Shown here: one piece after another, positions 20,481-28,300 of the stretch
Layout of the letters: each line of letters begins with the position of its first letter
Numbering within the stretch: position 1 is the first letter of the stretch
NCBI RefSeq assembly: GCF_947252345.1
Contig: NZ_CAMXVC010000019.1
Coordinates: 1-39,091, forward strand
DNA from: an uncultured Finegoldia sp.
GTDB lineage: Bacteria > Bacillota > Clostridia > Tissierellales > Peptoniphilaceae
Reading direction: 5' to 3'
Length of the DNA: 39,091 bases
Program-made: the position numbers and the translations under genes
The notes under the pieces: model-generated
The model's database searches: none
The model's input: only the letters and a program-made list of their open reading frames with translations
Told to the model about the DNA's origin: nothing

Positions 20481-21208
20481 TGAATACAGAAAAAATTAAG
20501 GAACAAACTGGAATAAATAAGGTGATTTTTAAAAAAGAAGTCACATCGACTAACGACGAAATTCTGAATGAAAAGCAAGACGATACGTTGATGATTGCAT
20601 TTTTTCAATCGAAGGGTAAGGGAAGATATGGAAGAAAGTTTTTCTCACCAGAAAATGGATTGTATTTTTCATATTTGTTAAATGAAGAAATGACATTTCA
20701 ACAATCGCAATTCATCACACCAATTATGGGAATTGCTGTAAGCTATGCAATTGACGAGGTGTTCGGCGTGAATACGTCTATTAAATGGGTGAATGACGTT
20801 CTGCTTGAGAAAAAGAAAATCTGCGGCATACTCACAGAATGCAAAGTTGATAAAAATGTCTGTTTGGATATCGTGGTTGGTGTTGGAATTAACGTCTACC
20901 AAACGGATTTTCCAGAAGATATCAAAGATACGGCGGGATTCATTGCAGAGAAAGATGATACAGATAAAAGAGAAGATTTGGTAATTAAAATAATGCAGAA
21001 TTTCAAAAGATTTTGGAGTGGTGATAGGGATAGTTTGGTAGAAAAATATAGAAACAAAGCCACATTCATCGGTAACGAAATCAAAGTCCACAAAAACGGA
21101 GATTATATTCCAGCCACTGCAATGAATGTCAACGACGATTTTAGCTTGAAAGTAAAATACGACGACGGAACAATTGAAGATTTGAATATAGGAGAGATTT
21201 TTTTGTAA
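20480..21208 (+). CDS. birA: Biotin--[acetyl-CoA-carboxylase] ligase, catalytic-only form
   Basis: 242 residues. Makes biotinyl-AMP and transfers biotin to the acceptor lysine of biotin-dependent carboxylases or decarboxylases in the cytoplasm. Visible motifs: STN near residues 23-25, the biotinyl-AMP binding loop GKGRYGR at 46-52, KWVND at 102-106 and KKICGILTE at 112-120, then a small C-terminal domain. It begins directly with the catalytic domain and lacks the N-terminal winged helix of Escherichia coli BirA, so it is a class I enzyme that should not repress transcription. Its start codon shares one base with the stop of the radical SAM gene. No clear terminator follows. Confidence 0.92.
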   Translation: MNTEKIKEQTGINKVIFKKEVTSTNDEILNEKQDDTLMIAFFQSKGKGRYGRKFFSPENGLYFSYLLNEEMTFQQSQFITPIMGIAVSYAIDEVFGVNTSIKWVNDVLLEKKKICGILTECKVDKNVCLDIVVGVGINVYQTDFPEDIKDTAGFIAEKDDTDKREDLVIKIMQNFKRFWSGDRDSLVEKYRNKATFIGNEIKVHKNGDYIPATAMNVNDDFSLKVKYDDGTIEDLNIGEIFL

Positions 21209-21329
21209 AATATGTGTTAGTTTTTATAATTTTCTGGGTATTTAATATTTAAATAAAATAGTTAGGGGATGATGCTTAGAGTAGTTAAACTTTGGTAGGT
21301 TTACAAAATTCATAAGAAGAAGGTGAAAT

Positions 21330-21518
21330 ATGTCAAAAAAATACAAATACGAGTATGTAGCAGTCATTACAAAGGGATTAGCGTGTGATGATTATAAAAA
21401 AATTATCGATGAACACGCTGAAAATGGTTGGAGATTTGTAACTACAATTGAAAAAACCAGATATACTGTAGGAGCTGTTCCTAGAATTGATTTAGTTTTT
21501 GAAAAAGAAATCGAATAG
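21330..21518 (+). CDS. DUF4177 family small protein
   Basis: 62 residues, ATG 21330 preceded by GAAGGTG 6 bases upstream. The pattern YEYVAV, then E-H-A-E-N-G-W-R-F-V and a terminal L-V-F-E-K matches the DUF4177 family of short cytosolic alpha/beta proteins of unknown function. It lies 27 bases upstream of a small secreted protein gene on the same strand and may form an operon with it. The 121-base gap to birA holds no terminator or clear promoter that I can defend. Confidence 0.75.
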   Translation: MSKKYKYEYVAVITKGLACDDYKKIIDEHAENGWRFVTTIEKTRYTVGAVPRIDLVFEKEIE

Positions 21519-21545
21519 TTAAAATGATAAAACAGGAGGAAAAAA

Positions 21546-22076
21546 ATGAGTAAAAAGAATAGATTTAAATATATAGTAATATTGACATTGATAATATCCT
21601 TTTTGTTAATAGAATCAAGAGCGTTTGCGATTTCTTCTGCAAACGTTAACGGCAAATATGATGATAGGATTGAACCTTTACGATTTGGTATGGTTGAAAG
21701 AAAAAAGCTTGTTGAAACAAAAACTATAACGAAAACGATTGTTCCAGGTGGTCAAGAAACTGCTATTAGTTTTAAAACCAAAGGAGGGGTTTATGTTAGT
21801 AGTGGAGGGCCAACTATCACTGTATCAGGTAGCTTTAATTCTGGGCACATATCATTTGGAGTATCTGCTGGTTATGTTAGAAAAAATAAAGTTTCTGGAG
21901 TGTTTGTAAGTTATCCACCAGATGGAAAACCATATATTGTAAAGGATGATATAAAAATTAAATGTAACGTTTATAAAGTAGAATTATATGACCAAGAATT
22001 TGGAAAGGTTACTCGAACTTATTATAAAGTAGAACCTAAGATAATAGAACATAGTTATTATGTTACTAGACGATAA
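21546..22076 (+). CDS. Small secreted protein of unknown function
   Basis: 176 residues. AGGAGG 7 bases before ATG 21546 is a near-perfect ribosome binding site. The N-terminus is a signal peptide (KKNRFKY, then a hydrophobic stretch, cut near AFA-ISS), so the protein is exported. The mature part of about 145 residues has a glycine/serine/threonine-rich centre (GGVYVSSGGPTITVSGSF) and alternating valines and tyrosines suggesting beta structure. It ends YYVTRR with no anchor. I do not recognise the family. A strong hairpin terminator follows, and the DUF4177 gene is its only close neighbour. Confidence 0.75.
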   Translation: MSKKNRFKYIVILTLIISFLLIESRAFAISSANVNGKYDDRIEPLRFGMVERKKLVETKTITKTIVPGGQETAISFKTKGGVYVSSGGPTITVSGSFNSGHISFGVSAGYVRKNKVSGVFVSYPPDGKPYIVKDDIKIKCNVYKVELYDQEFGKVTRTYYKVEPKIIEHSYYVTRR

Positions 22077-22100
22077 TAATATATAAAAATATGATGCAAC

Positions 22101-22154
22101 ACACACTTTCCTATTTAGAAAAATTTAATTTTAAATAGGAAGTGTGTTTTATTT
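22101..22154 (+). terminator. Intrinsic terminator after secreted protein
   Basis: Sixteen-pair stem ACACACTT(T)CCTATTTA at 22101-22117 with TAAATAGGAAGTGTGT at 22132-22147, one bulged T, then a T-rich run. The downstream strand is T-rich while the upstream side is mixed, so it mainly serves the plus strand. Confidence 0.85.
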
Positions 22155-22266
22155 TGAAAACTGATATAGTAAAATAATTTATTTTAAATTATAAATAGAT
22201 AGTTATAAGAAGACAAGTAAATAAATATTAATATATTAATTAATACAACCAAATCTCTTTTTTTTA

Positions 22267-22295
22267 TTGACAAAAATACAATAAGGTGCTATTAT
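22267..22295 (+). promoter_or_regulatory. Promoter of the cadmium/zinc efflux operon
   Basis: TTGACA at 22267-22272 and TATTAT at 22290-22295 with a 17-base spacer. Transcription should start near 22302, directly in front of the CadC-like operator, so bound repressor would block initiation. Confidence 0.8.
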
Positions 22296-22306
22296 CATAT
22301 TAACAA

Positions 22307-22332
22307 ATGAACAAGTATTCATATGTTCATAT
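22307..22332 (+). promoter_or_regulatory. CadC/SmtB-type operator
   Basis: ATGAACAAGTATTCAT at 22307-22322 is the imperfect palindrome (arms ATGAA and TTCAT) typical of ArsR/SmtB-family operators such as those of CadC and CzrA. It is followed by a second half-site TGTTCAT at 22324-22330 that pairs with ATGAACA at 22307-22313. The site sits at the predicted transcription start. Confidence 0.75.
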
Positions 22333-22339
22333 AAAGGAT

Positions 22340-22708
22340 GTGAGAGGCATAGATAAATTAAACGATGAAAAATGTGAAGTAATGCTAATTCACGAGGATA
22401 ATGTAAAAAAAGCTATCAATGAGCTTCCAGATGACGAATTGATCGCCGATTTGTCCGATATGTTCAAGATTTTCGGAGATCAAACGAGGGTGAAGATTTT
22501 GATGGCATTGGAAAGCGCAGAGTTGTGCGTGTGCGACATTGCAGCTGTGATGAATATGAGCCAATCTGCAATCAGTCACCAATTGAGAGTGTTGAAACAG
22601 AGCAATATTGTGAAGACTAGACGTCAAGGAAAAGTTGTGTATTATTCGATATCCGATAATCACGTGAAAGAAATCTTTGACATTGCGATGGTACACGTTC
22701 AAGAGTAA
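22340..22708 (+). CDS. cadC: ArsR/SmtB-family Cd/Zn/Pb-sensing repressor, CadC-like
   Basis: Winged-helix metal-sensing repressor expected to leave its operator when Cd, Zn or Pb binds. The frame is open from ATG 22307, but that codon lies inside the operator about 5 bases from the predicted transcript start, so I do not use it. GTG 22340 is the first standard codon after the operator but is crowded by AAAGGA. ATA 22349 would align with family N-termini (DKLNDEKCEV) and has AAAGGATGTGA upstream, so the true start is open. Metal ligands: Cys in KCEV and the ELCVCD pair (alpha3N site of CadC), plus D-N-H-x10-H-x2-E at the C-terminus (alpha5 site of SmtB/CzrA). The recognition helix is NMSQSAISHQLRVLK. 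It is the first gene of the efflux operon. Confidence 0.9.
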   Translation: MRGIDKLNDEKCEVMLIHEDNVKKAINELPDDELIADLSDMFKIFGDQTRVKILMALESAELCVCDIAAVMNMSQSAISHQLRVLKQSNIVKTRRQGKVVYYSISDNHVKEIFDIAMVHVQE

Positions 22709-22751
22709 AATACAAACAAGAATAAAATACGAAAATTTAAAGGAGAAAGTT

Positions 22752-22967
22752 ATGAAAAGAAGATACACATTAGAAAATTTGGGATGTGCAAATTGTGCAG
22801 CAAAAATGGAAGATGCTATCAAGGAATTGGACGGAGTTAACTCTTGTACTGTTAATTTCATCACTACAAAGATGGTGTTGGATGTAGAAGATGACAAGTT
22901 TGATTCTGTGTTGAGTCAAGCAAAAGACATTATTAAATCAATTGAGCCTTACGTTGAAGTAAAATAA
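22752..22967 (+). CDS. Stand-alone heavy-metal-associated (HMA) domain protein
   Basis: 71 residues from ATG 22752, with AAAGGAGAAAG ending 2-3 bases upstream. Longer upstream frames lack a ribosome binding site. It is a single ferredoxin-like HMA domain with the GCANCAAKME metal-binding loop (CxxC), a soft-metal site. Its stop overlaps the ATPase start by one base (TAATG). In many CadA proteins this domain is fused to the N-terminus of the ATPase; here the ATPase lacks it. The protein probably hands metal to the pump or senses its load. Function is inferred from family and position. Confidence 0.9.
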   Translation: MKRRYTLENLGCANCAAKMEDAIKELDGVNSCTVNFITTKMVLDVEDDKFDSVLSQAKDIIKSIEPYVEVK

Positions 22968-24778
22968 TGAACAAAGAAATAAAATTGACGATTGTTTCTG
23001 GGATTTTGTTTGCGATTGGATTTTTCATCAAGCAACCTTATGTGAGGTTGTCCGTGTTTATGATGAGTTATCTAATCGTCGGAGTCTCAGTTATCAAGCT
23101 TGCGTTTTTGAACTTGAAAAGTGGGCAGATTTTTGATGAACATTTTTTGATGATGATAGCGACAGTTGGGGCGTTCTTCGTTGGGGAGTATCCCGAAGGT
23201 GTCGCTGTTATGCTTTTTTATCAAATTGGTGAGATTTTCCAAGATAAGGCTGTTGGCAAATCTCGCGAGTCCATAAAGGAATTGATGGACATTGCGCCGA
23301 ACTTTGCGAATTTGAAAACGGAGAATGGATACGAAAAAGTCGACCCTTACGATGTCAACGTCGGCGATATCATCATGATTAAGCCGGGCGAAAAGGTTCC
23401 TGTCGATTGCGTTGTCATCGAAGGAACTTCGATGGTCGACACGAAGGCATTGACGGGAGAAAGCGTTCCGATTACGGTAGCGAAGGACGAGGATTTGATG
23501 TCGGGCTACATTGTCGTCGACAAGGTTATAACTGCGAGAGTTACGAAGGATTTTGAGAACTCTGCGGTGACGAAGATTTTGGATTTGGTGGAAAATGCCT
23601 CCAGCCAAAAGAGCAAACACGAGAGGTTTATCACGAAGTTTGCGAGATTCTACACTCCGGTGGTCGTTGTGGTCGCATTTGCGATGGCAACTGTCGTGCC
23701 GTTTGTTTTGAAACAACCTTTCCAAGTGTGGTTGTATCGTGCGTTGACATTCCTTGTAATTTCGTGTCCTTGTGCACTTGTAATCAGCGTTCCGTTGAGC
23801 TTTTTCTCAGGAATCGGTGCGAGCAGCAGGGCTGGGATTTTGGTCAAGGGCAGCAACTACATCGAAAAGCTTGCCGAGACTGATACAGTTGTGATGGACA
23901 AGACGGGTACATTGACAAAGGGCGTGTTCAATGTTGTCGATGTGAAGGCGGTTGATATTTCAGAAGAAGAACTTATGAAATACGTTGCGAGTGCGGAAAA
24001 ATCATCGAACCACCCAATCGCACAGTCAATCATCGAATACTACGGACAAAAAGATATCTTGCAATTGCAAGAAGCACAAAACATCGCAGGTCAGGGAATC
24101 AAAGCTGTGATGAATGGCAAAGAAGTCCTCGCCGGCAACAAAAAATTGTTGAAAGATGTCGAGTTCGAGCCGATTGAAACGGCGGACACAGTGGTGTATG
24201 TTGCGATTGACGGCAAATTTAAGGGCTACATCAAGATAGCCGACGAAATCAAACAAGAAGCCAAGAATGCAATCAGAGATATGAAGAAAGTCGGCGTCAA
24301 ACAGACGTATATGTTGACAGGTGACGGCGAGTCCGTGGCGAAATCCGTCGCAGAAAAACTCCAACTTGACGAATACAAGGCAAAGCTCCTTCCACAAGAC
24401 AAGGTGGAAATCGTGAAGAAGTTGATAGACGACGGAAAGAAGGTCGCATTTGTGGGTGACGGAATCAATGACGCACCAGTGTTGGCGCTCAGCGATGTCG
24501 GAATTTCTATGGGACAAATCGGAAGTGATGCGGCAATCGAAGCGAGTGATGTTGTCATCATGACCGACGAGATTACAAAAATTGCACAGGCAATCAAAAT
24601 CTCGAAGAAGACAATTAGAATTGCTATGCAAAATGCCGTGTTTGCAATTGGTATAAAAGTAGTTGTCCTCGTATTGTCGGCAATAGGCTTTGCAAATATG
24701 TGGGCTGCAATCTTCGCGGACGTAGGAGTTACGGTACTAGCAATCATAAACTCATTCAGAGCGATGCGAGCAAATTAA
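22967..24778 (+). CDS. cadA: P1B-type Cd/Zn(/Co) efflux ATPase, CadA-like
   Basis: 603 residues. ATP-driven export of Cd/Zn-type divalent metals across the cytoplasmic membrane. It begins directly with membrane helices and has no fused HMA domain. Motifs: TGES in the actuator domain, C267-P268-C269 (SCPCALVISVP) in the transport helix, phosphorylated D311 (DKTGTLTKG), the nucleotide-domain HP (SSNHPIAQS), TGD and GDGINDAP in the hinge, and a late D-V-G in the last helices (ADVGVTVLAI), as in Zn/Cd-type P1B-2 pumps rather than copper pumps. It overlaps the HMA gene by one base and is followed by a terminator 22 bases after the stop. Regulation is by the CadC-like repressor at the operon start. 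Confidence 0.93.
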   Translation: MNKEIKLTIVSGILFAIGFFIKQPYVRLSVFMMSYLIVGVSVIKLAFLNLKSGQIFDEHFLMMIATVGAFFVGEYPEGVAVMLFYQIGEIFQDKAVGKSRESIKELMDIAPNFANLKTENGYEKVDPYDVNVGDIIMIKPGEKVPVDCVVIEGTSMVDTKALTGESVPITVAKDEDLMSGYIVVDKVITARVTKDFENSAVTKILDLVENASSQKSKHERFITKFARFYTPVVVVVAFAMATVVPFVLKQPFQVWLYRALTFLVISCPCALVISVPLSFFSGIGASSRAGILVKGSNYIEKLAETDTVVMDKTGTLTKGVFNVVDVKAVDISEEELMKYVASAEKSSNHPIAQSIIEYYGQKDILQLQEAQNIAGQGIKAVMNGKEVLAGNKKLLKDVEFEPIETADTVVYVAIDGKFKGYIKIADEIKQEAKNAIRDMKKVGVKQTYMLTGDGESVAKSVAEKLQLDEYKAKLLPQDKVEIVKKLIDDGKKVAFVGDGINDAPVLALSDVGISMGQIGSDAAIEASDVVIMTDEITKIAQAIKISKKTIRIAMQNAVFAIGIKVVVLVLSAIGFANMWAAIFADVGVTVLAIINSFRAMRAN

Positions 24779-24800
24779 AATCCTAATCATAATATAATAA

Positions 24801-24832
24801 AAAATGCGTCAGAAATTCTGGCGTATTTTTTA
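24801..24832 (+). terminator. Terminator of efflux operon, GCGTCAGA family
   Basis: Stem ATGCGTCAGAA / TTCTGGCGTAT (two wobble pairs) with one loop base, then six T. The A-run before the stem could let it work in both directions. The GCGTCAGA core recurs in two other hairpins, at 29811 and 30457. Confidence 0.85.
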
Positions 24833-24941
24833 TGGACAAATAGATACTTGAATTTCAGAATATGTGATAAACTAAGAGCGAAAAAATCAAATCTTTCAAT
24901 GAAATGTGGACTTGGAGTTGTAAAGGAAAAGAGGTGTCGAA

Positions 24942-25082
24942 TTGGAAAACAAAAACGAAAAATTGAACACTGAAAAATCTGTGAAAAAAGAGCTATCCAT
25001 CGAGGAGTTGTTCGAGGATTTTGATGGCGAATACGTAAAAGAAGAAGTGGATTGGGGAGAATGTGCAGGAAAAGAAATGTAG
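24942..25082 (+). CDS. Short MazE-like antitoxin tail, possible orphan or remnant
   Basis: 46 residues from TTG 24942, which follows GAGGTG at 24931-24936. The C-terminal half, SIEELFEDFDGEYVKEEVDW followed by GECAGKEM, closely follows the toxin-binding tail of MazE/AbrB-type antitoxins (consensus ELF..YDGE...EEIDWGEPVGKE). The N-terminal 15 residues are charged and contain no SpoVT-AbrB DNA-binding domain, and no toxin gene is next to it. A good intrinsic terminator 6 bases after the stop argues that it is expressed. It could be a decay product of a toxin-antitoxin pair, or a free antitoxin tail that neutralises a MazF encoded elsewhere. The family assignment is by eye. Confidence 0.5.
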   Translation: MENKNEKLNTEKSVKKELSIEELFEDFDGEYVKEEVDWGECAGKEM

Positions 25083-25088
25083 AATTAG

Positions 25089-25112
25089 TGGCTATTGTGT
25101 AGCCATTTTTTT
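25089..25112 (+). terminator. Intrinsic terminator after MazE-like frame
   Basis: Stem TGGCTA at 25089-25094 with TAGCCA at 25100-25105, loop TTGTG, followed by seven T. Confidence 0.85.
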
Positions 25113-25116
25113 GTTG

Positions 25117-25142
25117 GGAAATTTTCAAATTTGAAAAATTCC
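25117..25142. repeat. 26-bp near-perfect palindrome
   Basis: The central 16 bases TTTTCAAATTTGAAAA form a perfect palindrome. Flanks GGAAA and AATTCC extend it to 26 bases with one mismatched pair. No T-run follows it. It may be a protein-binding site, but no family is obvious. Confidence 0.6.
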
Positions 25143-25247
25143 ACTTCAAAATACGCAATTAAACTGTGTTATTTTTTATAAAAAATTGTTTTAATATCTA
25201 TTAAATTAAAAATAAAATAATGGGATTTTTCTTGGTGATAAATTTAA

Positions 25248-25276
25248 TTGACAACGAAAAATTGCCAAGGTATAAT
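25248..25276 (+). promoter_or_regulatory. Consensus sigma-A promoter of CWB2 surface protein
   Basis: Perfect TTGACA at 25248-25253 and perfect TATAAT at 25271-25276 with a 17-base spacer. Such an intrinsically strong promoter usually needs a repressor, and a Fur-like box overlaps its -10. Confidence 0.92.
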
Positions 25277-25289
25277 AATAATCGTTATC
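25271..25289 (+). promoter_or_regulatory. Fur box overlapping the -10
   Basis: TATAATAATAATCGTTATC matches the 19-base Fur consensus GATAATGATAATCATTATC at 16 of 19 positions. It covers the -10 and the start region, so iron-loaded Fur would occlude RNA polymerase. Repression by iron is an inference. PerR or Zur use related boxes and are alternatives. Confidence 0.65.
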
Positions 25290-25320
25290 ATAGACGAAAT
25301 TTATTTGGAAGGAAGATTTT

Positions 25321-28300
25321 ATGAAACTCAACAACAAAAAAATAGCATCTCTTGTACTTGCATCGCTTATATTGTCGAGCGTCACTCCTGTCGATGTGTT
25401 GGCTGCAAATCAAGTCAACTTCAACGAGAGCAAGTTCGAGAGCGCTTTGAATAGAGAAAATAGTGTGAAAGAAAATGAAGGACAACTTTCCAATCCACAG
25501 GATAAATCCAAGAGCGTTGTCAGCGTGGATGAGATTTTCAAGGGGCAAAAGGGAACGGTGGATGACCCGTACAAGATAACTTCGGAAACTCAGCTCAGAC
25601 AGTTCGCTCACAGTTTGTCGAAAACACAAAACTACAAGGGCAAATTCGTCCAACTTGAAAATGATATCGAGCTACACGGAGATTGGATTCCGGTTGGCCT
25701 CGGTGAATACGCTTTTAATGGGCATTTTGATGGCAAAAATCACTCGATATCTTTGAAAATCGCAAGCAGAGATAATCTGCACATAGAGCCTATCGAAAAG
25801 GACAAAAAAATAGAATTTTTCGGCTTGTTTGGCGTCTTGGATGCTAACAGCTACATAGAAAATTTGAAATTAGATGTTGATTTGAATGTCGTGTCGGACG
25901 GGGAGTTGTTTGTCGGAGGCTTGGCGGGATATGCCAACGGAGCGACTGTAAACAATGTCGAGGTGAATGGCAAATTAACCGGCAAAACTACTCACAAGAA
26001 ATCAAATGTCTTTGTCGGGGGAATTATTGCGAATGCAATCAGACAAAAAATCACAAACTCGAAATCAAACGTCGACGTAAGAGTGGAAGCGGATGGTGGA
26101 CTTGCTGAAGGTGGGGGAATAATGGCGCTCACTAACAGAGGGTTGATTTTCAATTCGTACTCTAAAGGGAAAATTACCGGAAGTGCCAACAGAAAAACAG
26201 CTGAGGGAAGCACTGCGTTGGGTGGAATTTGTGGTGTAAATGCCGGTACGATTGCGAATTGCTATGCGACAAATGACATCATAAGTGATTGCTATACGGG
26301 CTACATCGGAGCTGTTACGGGTTGGATAACGGGGATAGGCTCTGCTTATCAGTGCTATTATTTCAAGGATTCGACGTTAATCACGGATTACACGACGAAA
26401 AACAAGAATGTAATCAAACCAGCGATTGCAGTCGGCTGGATGGTCACAGGAAGTGGCGTAAGCGAGGAAGGACTTGTCTACGACGGCGCTGTGAAGATGG
26501 ATGTCAGAGGGCTTGATAGTCAACAGATGAAGAATGATTTGACGAGAATTTTGAACGAAAATTTGAAAAAATCGAGGATAAATTTGAAAAAGGGAAGCCG
26601 TACGAAGGGGCATTGGAAGGGCGACGACAAGCTTTCACAAAATATTTTTGAGTGGACAAATTTGGACTCAAATGCGACTTTTTCGGACAAAAAAGCCAAG
26701 GTCGTGTACGACAAAAACACGGAAAAACTCATTCAACAACTCATTCTCGATTCAAAAGTCGGCATAAATCAAGGCGAATTTTACGGAAGGAGCAAGGACA
26801 AATCCGTCGTTGTGAAGGTGAATTTCGACGAAAAAGCACAAATCAAAGAGGTTAATCTGATTGAAGGAAACGTCGACAAAAAAGAGTTGGACGAAATAGC
26901 CCAAAATCAACAAAAAATTTCGGGTATAAAAAATGAGAAGTTGAAAGAAGCCGTTCTTAAAGCTGTTGAAAAATCAAAGGCAAACGACAGCTCGGACTAC
27001 AGCAAATTAAACCCAGCTATTTTCGCCGGTGGCAAGGGAACTGTCGATGACCCATTTGTGATAAAAACCGAAAATCAGTTGGTGGATTTTGCAAAGTCAA
27101 TCAACGAGGAGGAAAATTACGACAAGAAATTTGTGAAGTTAAACAACGATGTGACATTGACGAAACAGTGGAAGGTCGCCGGTTCACAGGGCAAAGTCGC
27201 ATTCAAGGGCGATTTCAACGGAAATAATTGCACGATTTCAAATATGAGGATTGGCTCTGACAAATTGCCGGCAAATTACAGATTTGTGGGATTGTTTGGA
27301 AATATTTCTTCGGGGTCGGTACACGATTTGAACATAAAGGATGTTGAAATCCACAACAAAAACACATCCGAAGACAGAGTATTCATCGGCTGTGTGTGTG
27401 GTAATGTGCAAAACGGAGGATTTATCGACAACGTGCGTGTCAATGGCAAAATCAACTCGTATTCTTTGCGTGAACAACAGTATTTGGGAGCAATCGCAGG
27501 ACAGGCTTTGAAGTCCAACATCATCAATTCGTCAGCGGATATAGACATCGTAGCGAACGCAGATTCAAAAGACATCTACGCCGGTGGGCTCGTGGGAATA
27601 AATGCCTTCGGTGCGTTGTTCAACAGCAGCTCACGAGGCGAAATCACTGCGAAAAGCACACTCAACAAAGTCGCAATCGGAGGAGCGTGCGGATATCAGT
27701 CGGGGGTTTTGTACAACGTGTATTCACAAGTAGGCTTGAACTCCCAATCTCCGACGACTGATGTGGGTGAATTGATTGGAAGAGCGACAGGCGTTGCACA
27801 CAGCTTCAACAGTTTTTACGCCAAAGACAAATCGCCAAAAGTAACCGGCAAAGAGAAACAATCGCAAAACGGAGTTGGCGTCATTGTCAACAAAGCAGAG
27901 TATGAAAATATATTGGCTGTGGAAAAATTTGAAAGCTCCGTGGTTGAAAAAATGAACGAAAATATCGCATCACAGGATTACCAAAAAGCGTTCAATCTTG
28001 TCAAAGCGGACAACAAAGACAAAATCAAACTCAAAAAGTGGACACTCGACCAACCACGACAAAAACCGACAATGCCAACGGTAGCACCTACAAGTGAGCC
28101 ATCTAAGACAAACAACTCAACGACAACTGCGACAGTACAAAATGTTGAGAGAATCGCAGGAAAAACAAGAGAGTTGACGGCGATTGAAGTATCCAAGAAA
28201 ATGTATCCCGGAACAACGGACACTGTAATCTTGGCAAACGCCGACAATTTCTCGGACACATTGTCCGCCGCTCCTCTCGCTAAAAACGAAAAAGCTGTGA

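Noticed and set aside
23087..23725. 212-codon minus-strand frame opposite cadA
   Set aside because: Antisense of conserved ATPase motifs, with Arg/His-rich unlikely translation.
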